A DNA stretch of 7,647 nt, from NCBI GenBank assembly GCA_009776905.1, contig WRMX01000017.1:23962-31608 (forward strand). The letters run 5' to 3'. This DNA is from Oscillospiraceae bacterium (lineage in GTDB: Bacteria > Bacillota > Clostridia > Oscillospirales > Oscillospiraceae). Under the pieces are notes generated by a model that worked only from the letters and a program-made list of their open reading frames with translations, had not been told where the DNA came from and searched no databases. The stretch's first letter is position 1. Each line of letters begins with the position of its first letter. The position numbers and the translations under genes were made by a program. This document shows positions 1-6,600 of this stretch, one piece after another.

Positions 1-647
1 GCGTTTTCGGGCGCTACCTTTCTCCGCAAGTGCTCGACATGGTGATCAAAGACGGCGAAAAAGGCCTCAAGCTCGGCGGTGAGGAACGCGAGATGACGGT
101 CCTCTTCGTCGATATCAGAGGCTTCACCTCCCTTTCCGAGGTTTTGAACCCGAAAGAGGTCGTGGAGATACTGAATGCGTATCTTTCACTTGTCACGGAG
201 GCAATATTCGACCATGGCGGCACCCTCGACAAATATATAGGCGATGCCGCGATGGCTCTGTATAATGTCCCGTACGAGCAGGACGGCCACGTCATGCTCG
301 CCATCAAATCGGCTTTGCAGATGCAGCAATGGGGCGCCGCTTTGCACGAAGGCTTTGAAGCGCGGTATGGCCGCAATGTCAGATTTGGCATCGGGATAAA
401 CACCGGGCCTGCCGTGTTTGGCAACATCGGCTCGCCAACGCGGATGGATTATACCGCCATCGGCGATACCGTCAACGTCGCTTCCCGCTTGGAGGCCACC
501 GCGACCGCGGGACAGATATTGATTTCGGAAGCGGTTTACGAGCAAATCAAAGACAAAGTGGATGCCATCCCATTGGGCGGCTTGAAGGTCAAAGGACGCC
601 AAGGCGAAGTCCAGGCATATGAGCTGCAAGGAATGAAGGAATCATAA
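1..647 (+). CDS. Class III adenylate cyclase catalytic domain (5' partial)
   Basis: The product converts ATP to cAMP and pyrophosphate. The frame is open to the left edge (first whole codon at base 3), so only the C-terminal part is here. It begins with a FGRYLSPQVL-like segment that often joins an N-terminal sensor or membrane module (for example CHASE2) to the cyclase domain. Counting from the GTG at base 30, the visible catalytic residues are metal-binding Asp28 (FVDIRGFT), Lys68 and metal-binding Asp72 (DKYIGDA), Asp140 (MDYTAIGD), and transition-state Asn149 and Arg153 (NVASRLE). The Lys/Asp pair is the adenine-selecting combination, which argues against a guanylate cyclase. All catalytic residues are present, so the domain should be active as a homodimer. 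The GTG at 30 is an internal Val, not the true start. The gene leads a same-strand run with two HAD phosphatases. The regulator domain lies outside the window. Confidence 0.93.
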   Translation, partial: VFGRYLSPQVLDMVIKDGEKGLKLGGEEREMTVLFVDIRGFTSLSEVLNPKEVVEILNAYLSLVTEAIFDHGGTLDKYIGDAAMALYNVPYEQDGHVMLAIKSALQMQQWGAALHEGFEARYGRNVRFGIGINTGPAVFGNIGSPTRMDYTAIGDTVNVASRLEATATAGQILISEAVYEQIKDKVDAIPLGGLKVKGRQGEVQAYELQGMKES

Positions 648-691
648 GGTGAGATATGGGCATTCAAAGAGCAGGCAAAGGCGGGAGGACC

Positions 692-1318
692 ATGCTGCTG
701 ATATTTGATCTCGACGGTACCCTATTTATGGCGAAGCAGGTCGTACTGCTTGCGGTCTCGCGCTTGCTGGAAGAAATGGACGTGCCGGCGCCAGATGAAA
801 ACGATATGCTAAAAAACGCCGGGCAAGGACTAGATGCGCTGCTGCGCAGTGTCCTGCCCGGAGCATTTGATTTTGCAGCCTTGCGCCAAAGATATGTGGA
901 GCTGCTATGCGAAGCAGTCCATGAATGCGGCGAACTGTTCCCGGGGGTATATGAAACACTATCGCGGCTTGCAAACGAGAGTTATGAACTAACCATATGC
1001 TCAAACAGCCCACTGGAATACATCGAGGCTGTATTGCAGCGCACCCGGACAAGCACGATGATTGCGCGCTATTGCAGCACGGAGGGGTATCCGTCAAAGG
1101 CGGCGCTCATACGGGAAATGGCGGAACCGGGGAGGCCTGCCGTCGTTATAGGCGATACGCACGGAGACATCGAAGCGGCGCACGAAAACGATTTGCCCGC
1201 GATTGCGGTGGCATACGGCTACGGCAACAAATCCATGCTCTCCGGTGCGGAACGCTCGGTCGTTGCGCCGGAGGGGATCATCGGGGCATTGCGAACCTTG
1301 GAGGTTAACATTTTATGA
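692..1318 (+). CDS. HAD family hydrolase, phosphoglycolate phosphatase-like (subfamily I)
   Basis: A 208-residue cytoplasmic phosphatase of the haloacid dehalogenase superfamily, Mg2+-dependent and acting through an aspartyl-phosphate intermediate. From the ATG at 692, motif I is Asp6/Asp8 (IFDLDGTLF), motif II Ser104 (ICSNSP), motif III Lys136 (SKAAL) and motif IV Asp155/Asp159 (GDTHGD). The helical segment of about 90 residues between motifs I and II is a C1-type cap, as in Gph/PGP-like enzymes. The substrate cannot be read from sequence. The start at 692 is preferred because family members begin right before the DxD strand and GGGAGG lies just upstream (3-nt spacing). An in-frame ATG at 656, 8 nt after the cyclase stop and preceded by TAAGG, would add 12 residues and is a real alternative. 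The TGA stop overlaps the next gene's ATG. Confidence 0.92.
   Translation: MLLIFDLDGTLFMAKQVVLLAVSRLLEEMDVPAPDENDMLKNAGQGLDALLRSVLPGAFDFAALRQRYVELLCEAVHECGELFPGVYETLSRLANESYELTICSNSPLEYIEAVLQRTRTSTMIARYCSTEGYPSKAALIREMAEPGRPAVVIGDTHGDIEAAHENDLPAIAVAYGYGNKSMLSGAERSVVAPEGIIGALRTLEVNIL
1300..1318 (+). promoter_or_regulatory. Shine-Dalgarno and ATGA stop/start overlap coupling the two HAD genes
   Basis: GGAGG at 1300-1304 lies 10 nt before the ATG at 1315. That ATG shares ATGA with the upstream TGA (1316-1318). This layout is the usual sign of translational coupling. It fixes the downstream start at 1315 rather than at the second ATG at 1321. Confidence 0.8.
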
Positions 1319-2148
1319 GCATGGACAAAACCTTATACATATCAGACCTTGATGGGACGTTGCTGAACAACTCCGCAGAGCTATCGGAATATGCAACGAA
1401 TACGCTAAATGCCATGATTGCAAGAGGGCTGCGCTTCTCTGTCGCCACGGCGCGGACTCTCGCTTCATCAGCAAAGATACTCTGCGGACTCATGCTGCGG
1501 CTGCCCATCGTCCTGATGAACGGCGTATTGATATATGACATGGAGCGTAAACAATATACGCAAGTTAATTACCTCGCGCCAAAAACCGTATCGGAAATAA
1601 TTAGAACGCTCAGCCGGTTTGAGATCACGGGCTTTATGTACGAATTGAAGGACGGCGAGCTTATGACATACCACGAATCCCTTGAAAAAAAGCCGTTGCG
1701 GGATTTCGTTGAGGAACGTATTGCCAAGTATAACAAGGCATTCCAGCATACAGACGGCTTTGACCGCATATCGCCGGAGAACGTTATCTACTTCACTTTG
1801 CTTGACACGCGCGAGAGGCTTATGCCCGTTTATGAAGCGCTATCGACGCAGACTGATTTGAAGTTGACCTTTTATGAGGATATTTACAGGCCGGGGTTCT
1901 GGTACTTGGAAATTTTCAGCGATAAAGCGTCAAAACAGAATGCAGTGGATCATTTGCGAGAAGCATACGGCTTTGAGCATGTTGTGGGTTTTGGAGACAA
2001 TCTCAACGACTTGCCAATGTTTGCGGCTTGCGATATAAAAGTCGCAGCAGGAAATGCTAAGCCGGAGGTAAAGGCCATCGCCAATTATATTTGCAGTACC
2101 AATGACAATGACGGTGTAGTGAAATGGCTGGAGGAAAACGCGATCTAG
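1315..2148 (+). CDS. Cof-type HAD-IIB family phosphatase
   Basis: A 277-residue cytoplasmic HAD hydrolase of the Cof/IIB group, which dephosphorylates sugar phosphates, nucleotides or cofactor phosphates. Motif I is Asp11/Asp13 (YISDLDGTLL), motif II Thr45 followed by Arg47 (SVATART), then the conserved Asn-Gly at 69-70 (MNGVLIYD). A C2-type alpha/beta cap of about 110 residues follows. Motif III is Lys207 (SKQNAV) and motif IV Asp228/Asp232 (GDNLNDLPMF), with the typical VAAGNAKPEVK segment near the end. Length and motif order match intact Cof proteins. It is fold-related to its upstream neighbour but of a different cap class, so the pair is not a recent tandem duplication. It ends the plus-strand unit; its substrate is unknown, and a link to cAMP metabolism would be speculation. 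Confidence 0.94.
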   Translation: MSMDKTLYISDLDGTLLNNSAELSEYATNTLNAMIARGLRFSVATARTLASSAKILCGLMLRLPIVLMNGVLIYDMERKQYTQVNYLAPKTVSEIIRTLSRFEITGFMYELKDGELMTYHESLEKKPLRDFVEERIAKYNKAFQHTDGFDRISPENVIYFTLLDTRERLMPVYEALSTQTDLKLTFYEDIYRPGFWYLEIFSDKASKQNAVDHLREAYGFEHVVGFGDNLNDLPMFAACDIKVAAGNAKPEVKAIANYICSTNDNDGVVKWLEENAI

Positions 2149-2299
2149 ATAGGTTTATGTAATTTCCTGCTTGAAGAGGACAGCTTGAACTTCTGACTCA
2201 AAAAGCTCGCACAGACAACTCCGTTATAGATAACGTCCTCTCGGAGATGTGTTTGATGCTGTCGATTACTCATCACCATTGCAAACAAATCCACAATTC

Positions 2300-2436
2300 T
2301 GTTGACAGACTACTATAAGTGGTAGCAGACATTATTGGCTTGAGACCGTGTTCCGGGTGAAAGCTCCGAGCGAGGCAAAAACCGATGAAATGAGGTTGAT
2401 GGCCAAAGTGACCACCAACCTCAACCCCTGTCAACA
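2300..2436. repeat. 9-bp inverted repeat TGTTGACAG / CTGTCAACA
   Basis: TGTTGACAG at 2300-2308 is the exact inverse of CTGTCAACA at 2428-2436, bounding 137 bp. A match of this length is unremarkable alone. It draws attention only because it brackets a second hairpin in an otherwise gene-free segment. No flanking target-site duplication was noticed. Confidence 0.4.
2392..2422. other. Imperfect hairpin in the intergenic segment
   Basis: GAGGTTG (2392-2398) pairs with CAACCTC (2416-2422). After an A/C mismatch, TGG (2400-2402) pairs with CCA (2412-2414); after a second mismatch CA/TG closes a 3-nt loop. No T-run follows on the plus strand, so it does not look like an intrinsic terminator there. 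Confidence 0.45.
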
Positions 2437-2448
2437 TCAGGGTTTTCG

Positions 2449-2586
2449 ATGGCAAATGTAAAAGAAATGTATTGGAATGTTGTTATTTCACAAGAGGAAA
2501 TAGCAGCATTCCAATGTGTTTTGTGGAATTATCCGGACATGAGAAAAGAATTTCATCCCATATGGTGCGCGCTTCTTCGTAGCTGA
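2449..2586 (+). CDS. Possible small ORF of 45 codons, unrecognised
   Basis: An ATG at 2449 opens a 45-codon frame ending in TGA at 2584-2586. The frame is open upstream to 2389. The product begins MANVKEMYWNVVISQEE and ends HPIWCALLRS. No strong Shine-Dalgarno precedes it. It runs through the long hairpin at 2464-2522 and overlaps the 3' end of the minus-strand lipoprotein gene, so it may be only a chance frame. I recognise no domain. Listed because its composition is protein-like and it is the longest ATG frame on the plus strand in this gap. Confidence 0.2.
   Translation: MANVKEMYWNVVISQEEIAAFQCVLWNYPDMRKEFHPIWCALLRS
2464..2522 (+). terminator. Long hairpin between convergent units, possible bidirectional terminator or structured RNA
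   Basis: The core stem pairs 2471-2489 with 2497-2515 (19 bp) across a 7-nt loop, ACAAGAG. With G-U pairs it extends outward to 2464/2522, 26 bp without a bulge. There are six G-U wobbles in plus-strand RNA; in minus-strand RNA the same positions become A-C mismatches, two of them in the core. The plus-strand 3' flank is GTGTTTTGTGG. The minus-strand 3' flank is T-rich (ATTTCTTTTACATTT). It lies 315 nt after the Cof gene and 30 nt after the lipoprotein stop, so it suits termination of the minus-strand operon, yet pairs better on the plus strand. Confidence 0.5.
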
Positions 2587-3548
2587 TGATTGTTTTTGAT
2601 CCATTCGCGATCCAATAGTACCGTGACTCCGGCAGGTTTTGGCTGACTTGGATTGCCTTCGACGCCAAAACGCAATACATCATCTCTATCGGGGTCTATG
2701 GCAAAATACTCATCCAATGTGAGTGTTCTGATGCAGATTACATCGTTCCCCTCCATAATACGCAGCACAACATCGTAACTGTCGCTGCCGTCGCTGCTGC
2801 CATCGCAAAACTCGGCGTGTTCACGCCTAGTTTCCACGAAATTACCATCAGCGTATTGGTATAGAATACGATCATACAAAGAAATGCTTTGATGGACTGT
2901 TGCAACTATTTGCTTCGAGTCGTTGAACACCTCAAAACTGATACCGCCCATTTCAAAAAAAGGCACTTCTTCATACTTGCAAGATAAGCTGTCCCATCGA
3001 TAATACTCCCATCCTACATTAACAGGTCCTCTATTGTTAACTAATTGGATGTCTTTATAGCCATCAAAATCAATATCGACTAATGTAAACTCAGACTCGC
3101 TTATCCCGTCTTCAAAAATGCTGGTTATAAGAAACTCCTGTGAAATTATTTGCGGTTGTTCGGGACAAGCGATCCTTATTTTGTAGGTATTATGCTTCGC
3201 GCCCTCTTCCCAGCTTTCAGAAATATCAAATATGAAAGCCGGCAGCTTATCCGCAATGCATGCCTCAATCCGCAAGCTGAATGGATGACTATTTGCGCCG
3301 TTGCTCTGATTATCATCGAAGCCTGTCGATACATCCGTTGCTGAATCAATCGCAATCGGCTTTGTTATGGAAGCGCGCATTGACGTCGTAGGACTATCCG
3401 GTTCTGAATAAGGCTCATCTGCTGAATCAGTCGGAACGTTTCCATATTCTGCCGATGTGATATCCGGTTTCACAGTTGCATTATCGCTACAGGATGCAAA
3501 TATAACCAGGCATATGAAACAAAAACAGGACACAATGAAACGATACAA
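2553..3548 (-). CDS. Secreted lipoprotein with DxDxDG loop, XAC2610-like (function unknown)
   Basis: A 331-residue protein with a basic start, hydrophobic residues 4-18 and a lipobox-like end IFASC, so Cys20 is the likely lipidated residue (Phe at -3 is unusual). A Ser/Thr/Pro/Asp-rich linker covers about residues 23-90, suiting a membrane-anchored extracytoplasmic protein. The folded part contains VDIDFDGYKDIQL (Asp158-Asp166), a calcium-loop-like DxDxDGxxD, followed by an aromatic segment (GWEYYRWD). This pattern resembles XAC2610-related and FG-GAP-like proteins; XAC2610 itself is a periplasmic lysozyme-inhibiting immunity protein, but this similarity is weak and gives no function here. 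The start is TTG: a stop codon lies directly upstream in frame, GAGGTGG sits 5 nt before it, and the next Met is residue 57. It follows the permease gene and is probably its partner. The last residues may be altered by a frameshift near 2593-2597. Confidence 0.82.
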   Translation of the reverse strand: MYRFIVSCFCFICLVIFASCSDNATVKPDITSAEYGNVPTDSADEPYSEPDSPTTSMRASITKPIAIDSATDVSTGFDDNQSNGANSHPFSLRIEACIADKLPAFIFDISESWEEGAKHNTYKIRIACPEQPQIISQEFLITSIFEDGISESEFTLVDIDFDGYKDIQLVNNRGPVNVGWEYYRWDSLSCKYEEVPFFEMGGISFEVFNDSKQIVATVHQSISLYDRILYQYADGNFVETRREHAEFCDGSSDGSDSYDVVLRIMEGNDVICIRTLTLDEYFAIDPDRDDVLRFGVEGNPSQPKPAGVTVLLDREWIKNNHQLRRSAHHMG

Positions 3549-3560
3549 TTATGCCACCTC
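3549..3560 (-). promoter_or_regulatory. Ribosome binding site fixing the TTG start of the lipoprotein
   Basis: On the minus strand GAGGTGG (3560-3554) is followed by CATAA and then TTG (3548-3546). The TAA just before TTG closes the frame that continues from the permease gene, so no upstream start is possible for the lipoprotein. Terminating ribosomes on that frame could re-initiate here. Confidence 0.7.
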
Positions 3561-3608
3561 GAATTCATCATTCAACCTCATGAGCTCTATGCGCTCCTCC
3601 TGCTCCCC
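3549..3608 (-). other. In-frame open extension of the permease beyond its TGA
   Basis: After the TGA (3611-3609) the permease frame continues for 19 sense codons, GEQEERIELMRLNDEFEVA, and stops at TAA (3551-3549) immediately before the TTG of the lipoprotein. The tail is strongly charged and protein-like. It also contains an ATG that would give a 10-codon leader (MRLNDEFEVA) ending at the same TAA. It may be a former C-terminus cut off by a new stop, a coupling leader, or chance; 19 open codons alone is not significant. Confidence 0.4.
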
Positions 3609-6600
3609 TCATTCCCTTACCTGCAGCAGCTCCAGCGGGGGCCTGCGAGTGACAAGCAAGGCGCCGCTGACTGCACCGGCAATTGTCCCTACGGCATAGC
3701 AACAAACGCACAGCGCTAGCGATACCTCCCTGGCGGCGGCGCCGGCAAAAGCGAGCACGATAGCTCCAACAATTATCCCGCACAATGAAATAATCCCTTG
3801 TTCCGCAAGCAGCACGGCGCGCGCCCCTGGCTTTGACCTGCCGAGAATCCTCATGATCGCAGCTTTCCTCATGCAGCGCAGCATGAACAACATGGCAAGC
3901 CCGCACGATACGACAATCGCGCACGCGACAGCTATCGGGTATAGCTGTCGCAGCATATTCATCGCCTTCTCCATGGACATGGCGACGGATTTAAGCTCGT
4001 CATCGAAGATGTTCAGGTCTAACTGCGCGAAACCGGACCCAAACCTGACGTTGTTCGCGCCGATTATATTGTTCAACGCGCCCTCAGCCTTTGCAATGTT
4101 TCTGACCTGCTGTTGGCTTATGTCGAACTTGACCTTTGAAAAGCCCATGTCCATTTTCATCATATCGAGCAGCGCGTCCAGCGGCAATATGACGACATCC
4201 TGCGAAATATACCCTACGATGTTCCTGTTGTGCGTCCCGACGATGATTATTGCAAACGTCTGCAACGCGGTTGGATTACCCGCGCTATCGACGTGGATGC
4301 AGGCAATGCGTGCCGTGTCGCCGATATGCAGCCCGCGCCTATCAAGCGAAGGCCCGGATAAAATGACGGGAATGAATGCGCCCTCATTGCCGGCAATGGT
4401 GACATAAGTGCCATCATTGCTGTTGAATACTGAGGCATCATATCCGTCCGCATATTCAATTTCCAAGTCGCGGACGTCGCTCCCATCGGCAAGGACCCTC
4501 GAGTTGCCGGGAATATCATCAATTGAGTTCCTCGAATGCTCTGAAATAAATCTCCCAATGTCATTCGTCGCGAGCAATATGTCCATTTCCCTGTAATCTG
4601 TTGAGCTTATTGCCATGCTGTCGCTTCCGTCGACTATTTCATTGCCTTCATCGCCATTGTCCGTGCTGCCTTGCGCTTCGCCGCCATTGTTTCCATTATT
4701 TCCGTGCACGACCATCGCCCAAGCGTATGCGGCTTCCATATATTCGTTGTCGATCATCCCGCTATCGATAGCGCCGTACACAGCCAATGGCGATATGACA
4801 TCTCCCGCAATGCGCCACGTCCGCACCCCTGCGCCTTGCTCACCAGCAGGCTTAATCTCCCCGGCCACTACCGTTTCCTCATATAGCCGGTCGATGTCGG
4901 AATCAATTCGCGCAAGCAGCAACAGCAATACTGCGGGCGCTGCGATGAGGACAATTGCGGCCACGATGAATAATGCCGCGCTGGCTTTCGCGCGGATTAT
5001 GTGGCGGAGCACAAACCGCACGTTGTTCTTTATCATAATTGCTTTTGAGGATGAAGCCGCAGCACCGGCCGCGCCCATAACAACACGAGCGGTATCAGCC
5101 ACGTCTGACGCTCCGGCCACGCTTGCGTTATAGCCGACGGCGCCAATCTCGGCTCCAATACCTTCTCCAATAGCGGCGCCAATACCGGCAGCCCCATCCC
5201 TGCGCAAGCCTTGGATGTCGCCGGCCGAGCTACTCCCGGCCTTGGCTTTTGCCCCCGGCGCGTTGAATAGCTGGCCAACAATCGGGCGACGCATCATAAT
5301 GCGCAGCTCGATGTATAAGACGACAGCGAGCAGCGCCACGGCTGCGACAATAAAAGCCGCAGGAATAAGCGGACTGACACCAGCGACGCCGCTAACTGCG
5401 CCGCCGGCAGCGGCGTCCGCCGTCCTGCCGCCCATAGCAAAAACCTCGCTATTCCCGAACGTGGCAGCTGCGCTCCAAACGGCGTATGCAGCCGCGGATA
5501 GACAACCCGCAACGACAGCGGGAGCCCCGGCAATGAGCGCTGACGCGACCGCTCTTTTTACTACATCGCCGCGCGGGCAGCCGAGTGCCCGCATCACGGC
5601 GATCTCTTTTCTAAGCAGACGGGAAAAGAGGAATGCAATGATGACGAACATGAAGGCGGCGGCGAGACATGCTGCAGTCGCTTTCAACACCAACGAATGC
5701 ATGATTCTGCCCGCAGCATCCCAAAACCCCGCAGCATCGGACGAAATGAAGCTCACGCCGAATCCGAGCGAAGAAAGCGTTTCCCCCGCCTCTCCCATGA
5801 ACGCTTCTTCGTCCCGAGAATCGACCGCGAAGCTGAACCACGCTTCGGGGAGATAATCGGCGCTGACCGAAACTCCGGAGCCGCTCAGATACTGAATGAG
5901 CTCCACATTATAACAGTCCGGCAAAACAGAGTCCGGCAAATACATGATGTTATGGAAATACGTGACCCCAATTTCGTTGAGAGTGTTTGGCTCCCAATTC
6001 GTGTAGTAGTATATGCCCACGATCTCCAGTTCGATTTCGTGGTCATATTTTTCTTGCGGGACGCTCCTCAACGCAAGGTCGATGGGGACCTTGCCGTTGC
6101 CCACGCCTCTTATCCCGGATATGTACTGGGTCTGCGGTATATATGCGACGATCTTGTCGCCGATATGAAGGCCTCGCTCTTCTGCGAAGAATTTGTTAAT
6201 CACGACAACCGGGGCCGCATTCGCCTCATCGTCGCGCGACAACAGGCGCCCATCCGAAAGAGCTATCGAGCGCGCTTTCGGCTGCGCATAAGGCAGCGAC
6301 CCCATATCGCGCGTCGTTCGCAGCTGCACAGCGCTCTGGTTATGGCGCAGCCTGGCAAATTCGTCATTAAGCCCCTCGAGCACCGGTGCGGACAAGTCGA
6401 CCGGTTCGCCGGGTTCGACGGGAACATACCAAATGCCCGCTCCATAAAGCGAGCGGGTGCCTTCCTCGCTATTCGTGACGACGTTGAGCGCGACCATGTC
6501 GAGAGGGTCGCCAGCATCCCCGATTTCAGGATAAATGCTCCTCCTGCCTTCCCGCGCATAGAACCCCTGATAGCAATACGCGCTCCTTAGAAAATATCGT

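Larger units (their letters stand above)
2149..2463. other. Intergenic segment without a convincing gene; short open frames and inverted repeats
   Basis: About 315 bases between convergent units. Open frames are short and lack good ribosome binding sites: plus 2306-2461 (51 codons, no ATG near its 5' end, contains ETVFRVKAPSEAKTDEMRL), minus 2273-2455 (60 codons from ATG) and minus 2145-2279 (44 codons). The last two overlap at a TGGTGATG-type junction. I recognise none of them. The segment also has a 9-bp inverted repeat (2300-2308 and 2428-2436) around an imperfect hairpin (2392-2422). It could be the remains of a mobile element or a lost gene, or structured RNA. No transposase motif is visible. 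Confidence 0.5.

Noticed and set aside
30..32. GTG at 30 as start of the adenylate cyclase
   Set aside because: The frame is open to the window edge and the residues before it (FGRYLSPQ) belong to the conserved pre-cyclase segment, so it is an internal Val codon.
2175..2241. 7-bp inverted repeat AGAGGAC / GTCCTCT after the Cof gene
   Set aside because: Too short for its 53-nt spacing and has no T-run, so it is not a credible terminator.
2145..2279. 44-codon minus-strand frame starting ATGGTGATGAG
   Set aside because: No Shine-Dalgarno, no recognised domain, and it ends within the 3' end of the Cof gene. Kept only as part of the intergenic description.
5697..6590. 297-codon plus-strand open frame opposite the permease gene
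   Set aside because: It is antisense to a clearly real FtsX-type coding region, has Arg/His-rich shadow composition and no recognisable motif.
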